DNA from: Candidatus Woesearchaeota archaeon
GTDB lineage: Archaea; Nanobdellota; Nanobdellia; Woesearchaeales; GW2011-AR4
Assembly (NCBI GenBank): GCA_016211245.1
Contig: JACQSQ010000072.1
Coordinates: forward strand, 1-20,423
Length of the DNA: 20,423 nucleotides
Reading direction: 5' to 3'
Part shown: positions 12,415 through 19,150 of the stretch, piece after piece
Layout: each line of letters begins with the position of its first letter
Numbering within the stretch: the first letter of the stretch is position 1
The notes under the pieces: generated by a model
What the model was told of the DNA's origin: nothing
Databases searched by the model: none
Seen by the model: the letters and a program-made list of their open reading frames with translations, nothing else
Made by a program: the position numbers and the translations under genes

Positions 12415-14301
12415 TTACTTATCCATAATTTCCTGTATGGCCTTCTTTATTCCTTCCTTGTCAATTCCAATCAGTTTCTTCTGTATGTCTGGCTTTCCGT
12501 GCTCTATGAACTCGTCAGGAACTCCAATTCTTTTAACATTCGCTTTTATCCCGTTGTCTTCGAATAATTCCAAGACCGCAGAGCCAAAGCCGCCATTTAT
12601 TGTGCCTTCTTCAATGGTGATTATATTCTTAATTTTTTGCGCATATTTTACGATTAATTCTTTGTCGAGTGGCTTGACGAATCTTGCGTTTATTATCGCT
12701 GCATTAAGTTTCAATTCGTCTATAGCTTGCATTGCATCGTACAAAATTGGACCAACTCCTAATATCAATAGGTCGTTTCCTTCCCTCAAAATTTCCCCTT
12801 TTCCTATTTCCAATTTTCTGAATTCCGAATCAAGAGGTATGCCAATTCCAGCTCCTCTTGGGTACCTTATGCTTGAAGGCCCGTTAATGAAAGTCGCGGT
12901 ATAAAGCATATGCTGCAGCTCGTTCTCATCTTTAGGGACAAGTATTGTGATGTTTGGGATTGCCCTCAAGTAAGCTATGTCAAAAGGCCCGTTGTGGGTT
13001 GGGCCGTCATCTCCAACTAATCCTGCTCTGTCCAAAGCAAAAATTACAGGAAGATTTTGCAGGCAAACATCATGAATTATCTGGTCGTAAGCACGCTGCA
13101 AGAATGTTGAGTAAATTGCGCAGACAGGCCTCATGCCCGAAATCGCCAGGCCGCCTGCAAATGTAACAGCATGCTGCTCTGCAATGCCAACATCAATTGT
13201 TCTATCGGGAAAGTGTTTTTCGAATTTATTCAATCCTGTGCCGGACTTCATTGCGGCTGTAATTGCAACAATTTTTTTATCTTCTTCCGCAATCCTTATC
13301 AGGGCATTCGCAAATGCGTCTGTCCAGCTAATATTTGTAGTTGTTACATATTTCTGTCCGTTGATGGGGTCAAATTTGGGCATGCCGTGAAATTTCTCAA
13401 TATCCTTTTCCGCAAATTGGTAGCCTTTGCCTTTTTCCGTCTTGACATGAAGAATGACAGGGCCTTTCAAGTCCTTAATATTCTGCAGTGCGGGGATTAA
13501 TTCATCAAGGTTATGGCCATCAATTGGCCCAAAATATTGAAATCCTAAAGATTCGAAGAACACACCTTCGCTGTATATTGTCCTTATCCTTTCCTGCACC
13601 TTGAAAACCTTGTCTAAATGCTCTTCGCCGATTCCGGGTATTCTCTGCAGCAGTCCTTTTGTTGTTTTTCTTAATTTAAAGTAGCCTGGCTTAAGCACGA
13701 TTTTGTTGAGATAATTTGAGATTGCGCCGACATTAGGGGATATTGACATTCTATTGTCATTCAGGATGATTAGCATGTTTGTCTTGGAAGCTCCTAAGTT
13801 GTTAAGTCCTTCAAATGCCAAGCCTGCAGTTAAAGCGCCATCTCCTACAATTGCAACAGCCTTGTAATCCTCTTTCTTGTAATCTCTTGCCTTTGCTATG
13901 CCTAAAGCTGCAGATATTGCAGTCGAAGCATGGCCGGCGCCAAATACATCATATTCTGACTCGTGTATGTTGCAGAAGCCGCACACTCCCTTGTATTGCC
14001 TTAAAGTATGGAAATTGCCTCTTCTGCCCGTAATAAGCTTATGGGGATAGCATTGATGGCCTGTGTCAAAAACAATCTTATCTCTTGGGGCGTCAAAGAC
14101 ATAGTGTACAGCTAAGGTCAATTCAACAGCCCCTAATGGCCCTCCGAGATGGCCGCCGTTTTTGGAGACTACCTCAAGAATCCTGCTCCTTACCTCCTGG
14201 GCAAGCTGAGCCAGTTGCTCTTTGCTTAGTTTCTTTAAGTTTTTGGGGGAATCAATAGTATTAAGAAGCGCATATTTCTGGACCTCGTTTTGATTAAGCA
14301 T
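12415..14301 (-). CDS. dxs: 1-deoxy-D-xylulose-5-phosphate synthase (Dxs)
   Basis: Entry step of the MEP pathway: thiamine-diphosphate-dependent condensation of pyruvate with glyceraldehyde-3-phosphate. The 628-aa length is normal. Key parts: NGGHLGGPLGAVELTLA with H51, the FDTGHQCYPHKLITGR motif (78-93; usually WDVGHQ), the ThDP/Mg motif GDGALTAG (153-160) with NDNRMSIS (181-188), GPIDGHN (258-264), and E375 in GIAEQHAVTFAGGLA, which activates the cofactor. The C-terminal transketolase domain includes VGDDGPTHNG and SSIRYPRG. The start is supported by GGGGGTG (complement of 14306-14312) a few bases upstream and a TATA box at 14336-14343. It is divergent from the small basic gene at 14408. 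Same strand as ispG, 247 bp upstream of it. Confidence 0.98.
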   Translation of the reverse strand: MLNQNEVQKYALLNTIDSPKNLKKLSKEQLAQLAQEVRSRILEVVSKNGGHLGGPLGAVELTLAVHYVFDAPRDKIVFDTGHQCYPHKLITGRRGNFHTLRQYKGVCGFCNIHESEYDVFGAGHASTAISAALGIAKARDYKKEDYKAVAIVGDGALTAGLAFEGLNNLGASKTNMLIILNDNRMSISPNVGAISNYLNKIVLKPGYFKLRKTTKGLLQRIPGIGEEHLDKVFKVQERIRTIYSEGVFFESLGFQYFGPIDGHNLDELIPALQNIKDLKGPVILHVKTEKGKGYQFAEKDIEKFHGMPKFDPINGQKYVTTTNISWTDAFANALIRIAEEDKKIVAITAAMKSGTGLNKFEKHFPDRTIDVGIAEQHAVTFAGGLAISGMRPVCAIYSTFLQRAYDQIIHDVCLQNLPVIFALDRAGLVGDDGPTHNGPFDIAYLRAIPNITILVPKDENELQHMLYTATFINGPSSIRYPRGAGIGIPLDSEFRKLEIGKGEILREGNDLLILGVGPILYDAMQAIDELKLNAAIINARFVKPLDKELIVKYAQKIKNIITIEEGTINGGFGSAVLELFEDNGIKANVKRIGVPDEFIEHGKPDIQKKLIGIDKEGIKKAIQEIMDK

Positions 14302-14305
14302 GGAG

Positions 14306-14343
14306 CACCCCCTTGCGCATGAAGTTGCCTAATGATTTATAAA
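14306..14343 (-). promoter_or_regulatory. dxs promoter and ribosome binding site
   Basis: TTTATAAA at 14336-14343 is a strong TATA box about 35-42 bp before the ATG. The minus-strand SD AAGGGGGTG occupies 14306-14314, 4 nt from the ATG. This gene therefore has a short leader with an SD site, unlike its mostly leaderless neighbours. Confidence 0.65.
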
Positions 14344-14375
14344 GATTTTGGAAAGACCATGATGGTTATGATAAG

Positions 14376-14384
14376 CTTATATAT
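14376..14384 (+). promoter_or_regulatory. TATA box of the small basic protein gene
   Basis: CTTATATAT is centred about 27 bp before ATG 14408, so a leaderless transcript is expected. An ATG at 14404 in another frame reads only 6 codons. Confidence 0.55.
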
Positions 14385-14407
14385 CAAAAAGGACTAATGA
14401 TCTATGG

Positions 14408-14599
14408 ATGATAATTATGATTAAAAAAATTAAAGGCAAGTATGTTGTTTTGTCTGAAAAGACTGGAAGGAAATTTGGGAAGTATGGAATGAAAAAGGAG
14501 GCAGAAAAAAGATTGAGGCAGATTGAGTTCTTCAAGCATTTGAAAGGAAGCGCAAGTTTGAAGAGAAAATTAAGGAAGAAATCGCGGATTAAAAGATGA
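14408..14599 (+). CDS. Small basic protein of unknown function
   Basis: A 63-aa, Lys/Arg-rich protein. The central pattern KGKYVVLSEKTGRKFGKYGMKKEAEKRLRQIEFFKHLKG has two short strands followed by an amphipathic helix. It resembles small proteins of unknown function widespread in phages and prokaryotes with a VVxSExG-KxxG...A.KRL.QIE.FK pattern. The tail (SLKRKLRKKSRIKR) is strongly positive, suggesting nucleic-acid or ribosome contact. The start at 14408 fits the TATA box at 14376-14384; ATG 14417 is an alternative. It is convergent with the GNAT gene. Probably a real gene; the function is not known. Confidence 0.65.
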   Translation: MIIMIKKIKGKYVVLSEKTGRKFGKYGMKKEAEKRLRQIEFFKHLKGSASLKRKLRKKSRIKR

Positions 14600-14628
14600 A
14601 TTTTTATGAAAAACAAATGTATCGTATG

Positions 14629-15117
14629 TCAAATGAACTTCTCCATCAGCAATTCGTCATAAAATTTTCCATTAACAAACAAATCTTTCTTTAGCCTCCC
14701 GACAATCTTAAACCCGTATTTTTTATACAAGCTTATTGCAGCTTTTTGCTTTTGGTTTACGCACAAGTCTATTTTCATTATTTTTTTATTTTTGCTAATT
14801 AATAATAATGCATTGTCAATCAATTTTTTGCCAATTCCTTGGCTTCTATACTCCTTCTTTACATACACGCCAAAAATATTTACTATGTGCCTGGCTTTAA
14901 TTTTATTATTAAAAATAAATGCTATCATGCCAACACGCTTATCATCTGCCAGTGCAAAAATCGTGTTTTTGAGCCTTCTTTTCCATTCTACTTCCGAGAG
15001 TTTTGTTTCTTCTGCATAAGAGCTTCCGAATGAAGTTGGTTCTTTTTTGAGGGCTTCTAGTCTTAAAGCCTTGTATTCTTTCCATCTGTTTGAATGGAGT
15101 TTTTTAACCTGAATCAT
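14629..15117 (-). CDS. GNAT-family N-acetyltransferase
   Basis: A 162-aa acetyl-CoA-dependent acyltransferase. Family features: FGVYVKKEYRSQGIGKKLI with the acetyl-CoA pyrophosphate loop RSQGIG (91-96), the LCVNQKQKAAISLYKKYGFKIVG segment (118-140; the typical N...A..LY...GF motif), and the N-terminal WKEYKALRLEALKKEPTSFG found in many small-molecule or protein N-acetyltransferases. The start at 15117 fits a minus-strand TATA box TTATTTAA (15139-15146) about 25 bp upstream, which overlaps the end of the HicB-like gene. The substrate cannot be predicted; protein N-termini, amino acids and antibiotics are all possible for this family. Confidence 0.92.
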   Translation of the reverse strand: MIQVKKLHSNRWKEYKALRLEALKKEPTSFGSSYAEETKLSEVEWKRRLKNTIFALADDKRVGMIAFIFNNKIKARHIVNIFGVYVKKEYRSQGIGKKLIDNALLLISKNKKIMKIDLCVNQKQKAAISLYKKYGFKIVGRLKKDLFVNGKFYDELLMEKFI

Positions 15118-15138
15118 AGATAGAAAAAGAATTAACAG

Positions 15139-15318
15139 TTATTTAAGAGTATGGCAAAGCCCTATTACTTCTTTGACTCTTTTCATAAGCTCTTTTTGGT
15201 TTTTAGCCTGCGTATGGCATCCCTGAAGCTCTGGAACGTCAGCTACATAATAGCCATCTTCGTCTTTTTCAACTAGAACTTTAAACTTCATCACTTTTAA
15301 TTTAGATTTCTTAGTCAT
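15139..15318 (-). CDS. HicB-like antitoxin-type protein (orphan)
   Basis: A 59-aa protein: MTKKSKLKVMKFKVLVEKDE at the start, then DGYYVADVPELQGCHTQAKN and a short helix. The pattern KVLVEKDEDGYYVADVPELQGCHTQ is the partial RNase H-like fold of HicB antitoxins, which normally neutralise a HicA mRNA endoribonuclease. No HicA-like gene is adjacent on either side, and the C-terminal DNA-binding part of longer HicB proteins is absent. ATG 15318 is chosen because a TATA box (15342-15349, minus-strand TTTATATC) lies about 28 bp upstream; ATG 15291 is also possible. The open frame extends upstream to 15456 but that part shows no similarity and lies over the promoter. It could be a solitary HicB-fold regulator. 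Confidence 0.8.
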   Translation of the reverse strand: MTKKSKLKVMKFKVLVEKDEDGYYVADVPELQGCHTQAKNQKELMKRVKEVIGLCHTLK

Positions 15319-15341
15319 AGTATTACTAAACGAAGTAATCA

Positions 15342-15349
15342 GATATAAA
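15342..15349 (-). promoter_or_regulatory. TATA box of the hicB-like gene
   Basis: Minus-strand TTTATATC is about 28 bp before ATG 15318, consistent with a leaderless start there. This is the main reason for rejecting a longer N terminus. The rest of 15319-15490 shows no supported gene. Confidence 0.55.
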
Positions 15350-15490
15350 TGTTTCGGTAATGCTTTTTGCAACGTCTGTAAAGTAGATAAATCTAAAATT
15401 GGAATACTATTTTCTAACCATAATGCAAGAATTTCAGGAAGGATTAAACAGTGCAAATTGGCTAGCCAGAAAATTGGGAAAAGAATAAAA

Positions 15491-16627
15491 TTATCTTGGA
15501 TTTTGGCTTCGGAAAATGCTTTCTAACTCATTAAACTGCCGGGTGCTTATAACCCTTAAATCAGGTTTAATCCCCAAAATATCGCAGGCGCTTTCATATT
15601 TACCTATGAATGTGTGGGTGGGCATGGCGTGGAAACCTACTACAATTGATCTCAACCAATCGGTTTTAATAATTGAAACAGAAAAAGCGGCTTTTTGCTC
15701 CAGAAATTCCCCAAAATTCTTGATGCTTGTCTGTTCATTGTCTTTGTCATACAACCACACACCTGTGTCCCAGTTCATGAATATTAAAATTTCCAAAGCT
15801 ATTATAGTCGCAAAATGCATGGCTATAGGATGCACCTTTGATTTTGAAGTTCGGTATTGTTCTTCGAGGTCTATTAAAAATGCTTTTTCTTTACTTAAAA
15901 TAAAAAGATTGGCTAAGCTCAGAGTGTGCATTCTTTTGGTGAGAATCAATGAAATACATGCATTCGTATCGTCAATAAATTTCCTGACAAAGCCCACATC
16001 CACAGGGATTGGCTTATTTTCATATTCCCTTAGTTTTGGAGCAGCTTCAACTTTTACTAAACTATAGAATCTTAAAATCCTTGCGACTAGATCTTTATAA
16101 TCCGATTGGTATAAATTCCGCGTATGCGCCAAAAAAGGGTCACTAATATGAGCAACTTCGTGCCCGGTGCCAGATACTAAATCATTTACAATTTTAACAA
16201 ATTCATTTGCCGTAATTTCCTTCCTCTTGATTTTTAATATATAAGGCAATATCCACCCTAGATCAATGTATATATTATTTGGGGGAGATGCTGCCATGCA
16301 TTGCGTTATTTTATTACCTGAAGGCAGAATTGTTACTTTGATATCAGTTAATTTCTTTAAATAAAACCTAAATATAGTATCGTTCTGAAACGTGCTTATT
16401 AAAAGCATGGTAAAAGCGGAATTGAAGATTTGTTTAAATTCATCTAGTCCAATAGAATTGTCCCACATAAAAAGTTTTATTCTCCTAAAATTATCTTGGT
16501 CAAATAAAATTGCAAGAGCAACTGGCCTGCTGTCGATTTCAATCTTCCCGTAATAGATTACAATTTCGCTATAATCTTGTCTAACTCTAGATGAAAATAA
16601 TTCTCGAATTCTATTCGCTATCCGCAT
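15491..16627 (-). CDS. Uncharacterised protein with HEVAH metalloprotease motif
   Basis: A 378-aa protein of no family I recognise. In the middle, VSGTGHEVAHISDPF contains HEVAH (156-160), a perfect HExxH zinc-binding/catalytic motif in a helix-like context. A Glu at 194 (SLVKVEAAPKL), 34 residues after the second His, is a candidate third ligand, which would make it a gluzincin-type metalloprotease. The N-terminal third (1-130) looks like an alpha/beta domain (EIVIYYGKIEIDSRPVALAIL). The C-terminal part is helical with a hydrophobic stretch (FATIIALEILIFM, 272-284) too short and polar-flanked to be a sure TM helix. No signal peptide, so probably cytoplasmic. A TATA box at 16651-16658 is 28 bp upstream of the ATG (leaderless). 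It is divergent from rpl1. The protease call rests on one motif. Confidence 0.75.
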   Translation of the reverse strand: MRIANRIRELFSSRVRQDYSEIVIYYGKIEIDSRPVALAILFDQDNFRRIKLFMWDNSIGLDEFKQIFNSAFTMLLISTFQNDTIFRFYLKKLTDIKVTILPSGNKITQCMAASPPNNIYIDLGWILPYILKIKRKEITANEFVKIVNDLVSGTGHEVAHISDPFLAHTRNLYQSDYKDLVARILRFYSLVKVEAAPKLREYENKPIPVDVGFVRKFIDDTNACISLILTKRMHTLSLANLFILSKEKAFLIDLEEQYRTSKSKVHPIAMHFATIIALEILIFMNWDTGVWLYDKDNEQTSIKNFGEFLEQKAAFSVSIIKTDWLRSIVVGFHAMPTHTFIGKYESACDILGIKPDLRVISTRQFNELESIFRSQNPR

Positions 16628-16650
16628 AGCTTATTCTTTTTGTTGGTTAC

Positions 16651-16658
16651 TATAAAAT
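16651..16658 (-). promoter_or_regulatory. TATA box of the HEVAH-protein gene
   Basis: ATTTTATA on the minus strand is about 28 bp before the ATG at 16627. The divergent gap 16628-16805 also carries the rpl1 promoter (TTTAAAAA 16728-16735 or TTATAATA 16738-16745). Confidence 0.55.
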
Positions 16659-16783
16659 ACTTTCTAGCATTGGATGCCAAAACTAACATTGGAGACATAA
16701 TCAAATCGACCCACCCAAAAACATACATTTAAAAACCTTATAATATTCCAAACTGCATTACCCGTTAAACTAATTCAACTTTA

Positions 16784-16800
16784 CTGCTTCGGCAGGAGGG
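16784..16800 (+). promoter_or_regulatory. UUCG hairpin fused to the rpl1 ribosome binding site
   Basis: CTGC-TTCG-GCAG (16784-16795) forms a stem capped by the very stable C(UUCG)G tetraloop. The SD GGAGGG (16795-16800) shares its first G with the stem and lies 5 nt before ATG 16806. Archaeal uL1 is known to repress its own mRNA, so this is a candidate regulatory structure. Confidence 0.55.
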
Positions 16801-16805
16801 CATAA

Positions 16806-17486
16806 ATGGAAAAAGAAGAATTACAATCAGCATTGCAGAAGGCAAAGGATATTTCTGAGAAAAGGAAATTCAAGCAGTCATTTGACCTAATCATAAACTT
16901 AACTGGCCTGGACATGAAGAAACCAGAGCATAATGTAGATGCTTTCGTTACCTTGCCGCATGCAAGGGGAAGAAAAACAAAGGTATGCGCCTTGGTTGGG
17001 GCAGAATTACTCGAGCAAGCCAGGCAAGTATGTGATTTTGCAATTCTATCCGACACTTTTGAGAAATACAAGGATAAAAAAGAAATAAAGAAATTAGCCA
17101 ACAGCTATGATTATTTTGTCGCACAAGCGAACATAATGCCGAAAGTCGCTACAGTATTCGGAAGGATATTCGGGCCAAGGGGAAAGATGCCGAACCCAAA
17201 ATCCGGCTGTGTTGTTCCTCCTAACGCCAATCTAAAGCCGCTGTATGAAAAGCTCCAAAGAACGGTAAGAGTAATGACAAAAAATTCCCCTTTGGCGCAA
17301 TGCGGAGTTGGAACCGAAGAAACAAGCCTGAACGATATTGCTGAAAACGCATTGGCAGTCTACAATGCAATTGTACATTTATTGCCAAATGAAAAGCACA
17401 ATATAAAGGATGTTTATGTCAAGCTGACAATGGGAAAGCCAGTGAAAGTCGGGGAGAAAATAGAAGTTACAAAGGAAACAAAATAA
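16806..17486 (+). CDS. rpl1: Large ribosomal subunit protein uL1
   Basis: Ribosomal protein L1 of the 50S L1 stalk, which helps release deacylated tRNA from the E site. The 226-aa length is right for archaea. Characteristic parts: KRKFKQSFDLIINLTGLDMKKPEHNVD (first domain), TLPHARGRKTKVCAL, and the second-domain stretch ANIMPKVATVFGRIFGPRGKMPNPKSG, the most conserved region of the family. The C-terminal strand KDVYVKLTMGKPVKV closes the first domain. The start is fixed by GGAGGG at 16795-16800. First of three stalk genes in a row. uL11, which usually precedes rpl1 in archaea, is not upstream here. The UUCG hairpin next to the SD could be a self-regulatory site. Confidence 0.98.
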   Translation: MEKEELQSALQKAKDISEKRKFKQSFDLIINLTGLDMKKPEHNVDAFVTLPHARGRKTKVCALVGAELLEQARQVCDFAILSDTFEKYKDKKEIKKLANSYDYFVAQANIMPKVATVFGRIFGPRGKMPNPKSGCVVPPNANLKPLYEKLQRTVRVMTKNSPLAQCGVGTEETSLNDIAENALAVYNAIVHLLPNEKHNIKDVYVKLTMGKPVKVGEKIEVTKETK

Positions 17487-17582
17487 ATTGCAATAAATAA
17501 TGCTGTACAATACGACGAAAAACATTAACGGAAAATTCAATAATTAAAAATAGTAACCAATAAAAAATTAAAAAAAGAAAAA
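17487..17582 (+). other. rpl1-rpl10 spacer
   Basis: A 96-bp A/T-rich spacer with no gene. It contains AAAACATTAACG followed by AAAATTCAATA, a word also found in the rpl10-rpl12 spacer (18751-18775) and in looser form after dxs (12370-12392). No convincing TATA box or SD site is visible, so rpl10 is probably expressed by read-through. Confidence 0.4.
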
Positions 17583-18752
17583 ATGGAACAGATGACAAAA
17601 GCGAGTGAACTTGCGAGTTCACATATCCCGGCACACGTCGCGGAATACAAGAAAGAAATCATAAGCGATTTAGTTAATATGATGACTAACTACCCCCTCA
17701 TTGGAGTTGTGAACATGGAAAACCTGCCAGCTCCGCAGCTTCAGAAGATGAGGGCGCAGTTAAGGGCCGATTTCCGCATAATAATGACCAAGAGAAGACT
17801 GATGAAGCTTGCAATTGAGCAAGTAAAATCTTCAAGGAAAGGCATTGAGCAGCTGGAAAATCATTTAGGCGGAATGCCTGCTTTGATATTCACAAAGGAA
17901 AACCCGTTCAAACTAAGCAAAACATTGCAGAAAAGCAAAAGCCCGGCTCCGGCGAAGGCAGGGCAAACCGCCCCAAGAGACATAGTTGTCCAGAAAGGCG
18001 CAACTTCATTTGCCCCAGGCCCTATAATCGGGGAGCTTGCCCTTGCAGGAATAAAGTCCGGAGTGGAAGGCGGCAAAGTTGCCATAAAGGAGGATGTTGT
18101 TGTTGCAAAAGCCGGGGAAAAAATAAAGTCCAAAGTTGCCGAGATCTTAACCAGGCTGGGAGTGCAGCCTATGGAGGTTGGCCTTGACTTGGTTGCAGTT
18201 TATGAGAATGGCTTGATTTACGGCAGAGATGTATTGTCAGTTGATGAAAAGGAATACCTAAACAGGCTGCAAAATGCCGCAAGATGGGCGTTTAATCTGG
18301 CTGTTGAAGCTTCTTATCCGACAAAACAAACAATAAAAGTATTGCTTGGAAAGGCCCACAATGACGCGAAAAACCTAGGTGTTGCGCAGAATATTTTTGA
18401 CAAGGGGATTGTTGAAATACTTCTAGGAAAGGCGGCAATGCAGATGAGCAGCTTAAAGTCAGCAGCAAACATACAAGTCGTTGAAAAAGAACCTGAGAAA
18501 GAACAAACTGAATCAAAAACAGAAGAGAAAAAAGAACAAAACGAAACAAAACCCCAAGAAGCAATACAAAAAACAGAATCAGCCGAAATAAAAGCTCCGA
18601 CAAAAGAGGAGCTGGAAGCAAACATAAAGATGAGGGAAAGGCAGAGAGAAATTAAGGAAGTTGAAAAAATAGCCAGAGACTTGCAGAAAAAAGCGGCTGA
18701 AGAACAGGATAGCAAAGAAAACTCCAATAAGAAAAATCCCATTAACGACTGA
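17583..18752 (+). CDS. rpl10: Large ribosomal subunit protein uL10 (P0)
   Basis: Base of the ribosomal stalk; binds 23S rRNA with uL11 and carries L12 dimers. Length 389 aa. The rRNA-binding domain is clear: HIPAHVAEYKKEIISDLVNMMTNYPLIGVVNMENLPAPQLQKMRAQLR, TKRRLMKLAIEQ, LGGMPALIFTKENPFKL. So is the archaeal insert domain, SPAPAKAGQTAPRDIVVQKGATSFAPGP. The helices from about 220 to 300 (RLQNAARWAFNLAVEASYPT, KNLGVAQNIFDKGIVEILL) are the L12-docking spine. The last about 90 residues are an unusual Lys/Glu-rich coiled-coil-like tail that does not end in the GLGALFG-type factor-binding motif common in archaeal P0. No clear SD; ATG 17592 is an alternative start. Co-directional with rpl1 and rpl12. 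Confidence 0.97.
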   Translation: MEQMTKASELASSHIPAHVAEYKKEIISDLVNMMTNYPLIGVVNMENLPAPQLQKMRAQLRADFRIIMTKRRLMKLAIEQVKSSRKGIEQLENHLGGMPALIFTKENPFKLSKTLQKSKSPAPAKAGQTAPRDIVVQKGATSFAPGPIIGELALAGIKSGVEGGKVAIKEDVVVAKAGEKIKSKVAEILTRLGVQPMEVGLDLVAVYENGLIYGRDVLSVDEKEYLNRLQNAARWAFNLAVEASYPTKQTIKVLLGKAHNDAKNLGVAQNIFDKGIVEILLGKAAMQMSSLKSAANIQVVEKEPEKEQTESKTEEKKEQNETKPQEAIQKTESAEIKAPTKEELEANIKMRERQREIKEVEKIARDLQKKAAEEQDSKENSNKKNPIND

Positions 18753-18832
18753 AAACATTAACGAATAATCCAATACGAACAAAAAATAATAAAATCAAAT
18801 AAAAATTAAATCAAAATAATGGAGGAATAAAA

Positions 18833-19150
18833 ATGGAATATGTATACGCAGCTATGTTGCTACACAAGGCAGGACAGAAAGTTGATGAAGCAAATGTGAA
18901 GAAAGTGCTCGAGGCAGCCCATGTTAAAGTGGACGATGCAAGAGCAAAGGCTCTGGTGGCAGCCTTGGAAGGAGTCAACATAGAAGAAGCAATAGAGAAA
19001 GCTGCTATGCCTGTAGCAGTAGCGGCTGCTCCAGCAGCATCGGGAGCTGAGCACAAGCATGAAGCAAAAGCTGATCATGCAAAGAAAGCAGCGGAAGAGA
19101 AGAAAGCTGAGGATGCCGCGGCCCAAGGATTAGGAGCACTCTTTGGATAG
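18833..19150 (+). CDS. rpl12: Large ribosomal subunit protein L12 (P1)
   Basis: Archaeal acidic stalk protein that recruits and activates translational GTPases. Length 105 aa, normal. The N-terminal dimerisation domain MEYVYAAMLLHKAGQKVDEANVKKVLEAA with VKVDDARAKALVAALEGVNIEEAIEKA is complete. An Ala-rich hinge follows (PVAVAAAPAAS), then a charged region, then the conserved factor-binding tail GLGALFG. The SD GGAGG about 8 nt upstream fixes the start. Its last 21 bp overlap the 3' end of the convergent homing endonuclease gene. T runs at 19159-19165 and 19169-19174, inside that gene, probably terminate the ribosomal transcript. Confidence 0.98.
   Translation: MEYVYAAMLLHKAGQKVDEANVKKVLEAAHVKVDDARAKALVAALEGVNIEEAIEKAAMPVAVAAAPAASGAEHKHEAKADHAKKAAEEKKAEDAAAQGLGALFG

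Noticed and set aside
13171..13500. Plus-strand open frames opposite dxs
   Set aside because: They are antisense to conserved Dxs coding sequence and show no start signals or protein similarity.
15319..15456. Upstream extension of the HicB-like open frame
   Set aside because: No family resemblance, and it covers the TATA box that fits ATG 15318.
15387..15488. Plus-strand micro-frame ending ...NSANWLARKLGKE that could be a gene remnant or a HicA fragment
   Set aside because: Only about 33 codons, no ribosome site or promoter, and no HicA pattern.
18314..18742. Long minus-strand Ser/Phe-rich open frame opposite rpl10
   Set aside because: It is the antisense of the Lys/Glu-rich uL10 tail (AAA/GAA codons give TTT/TTC), a composition artefact.
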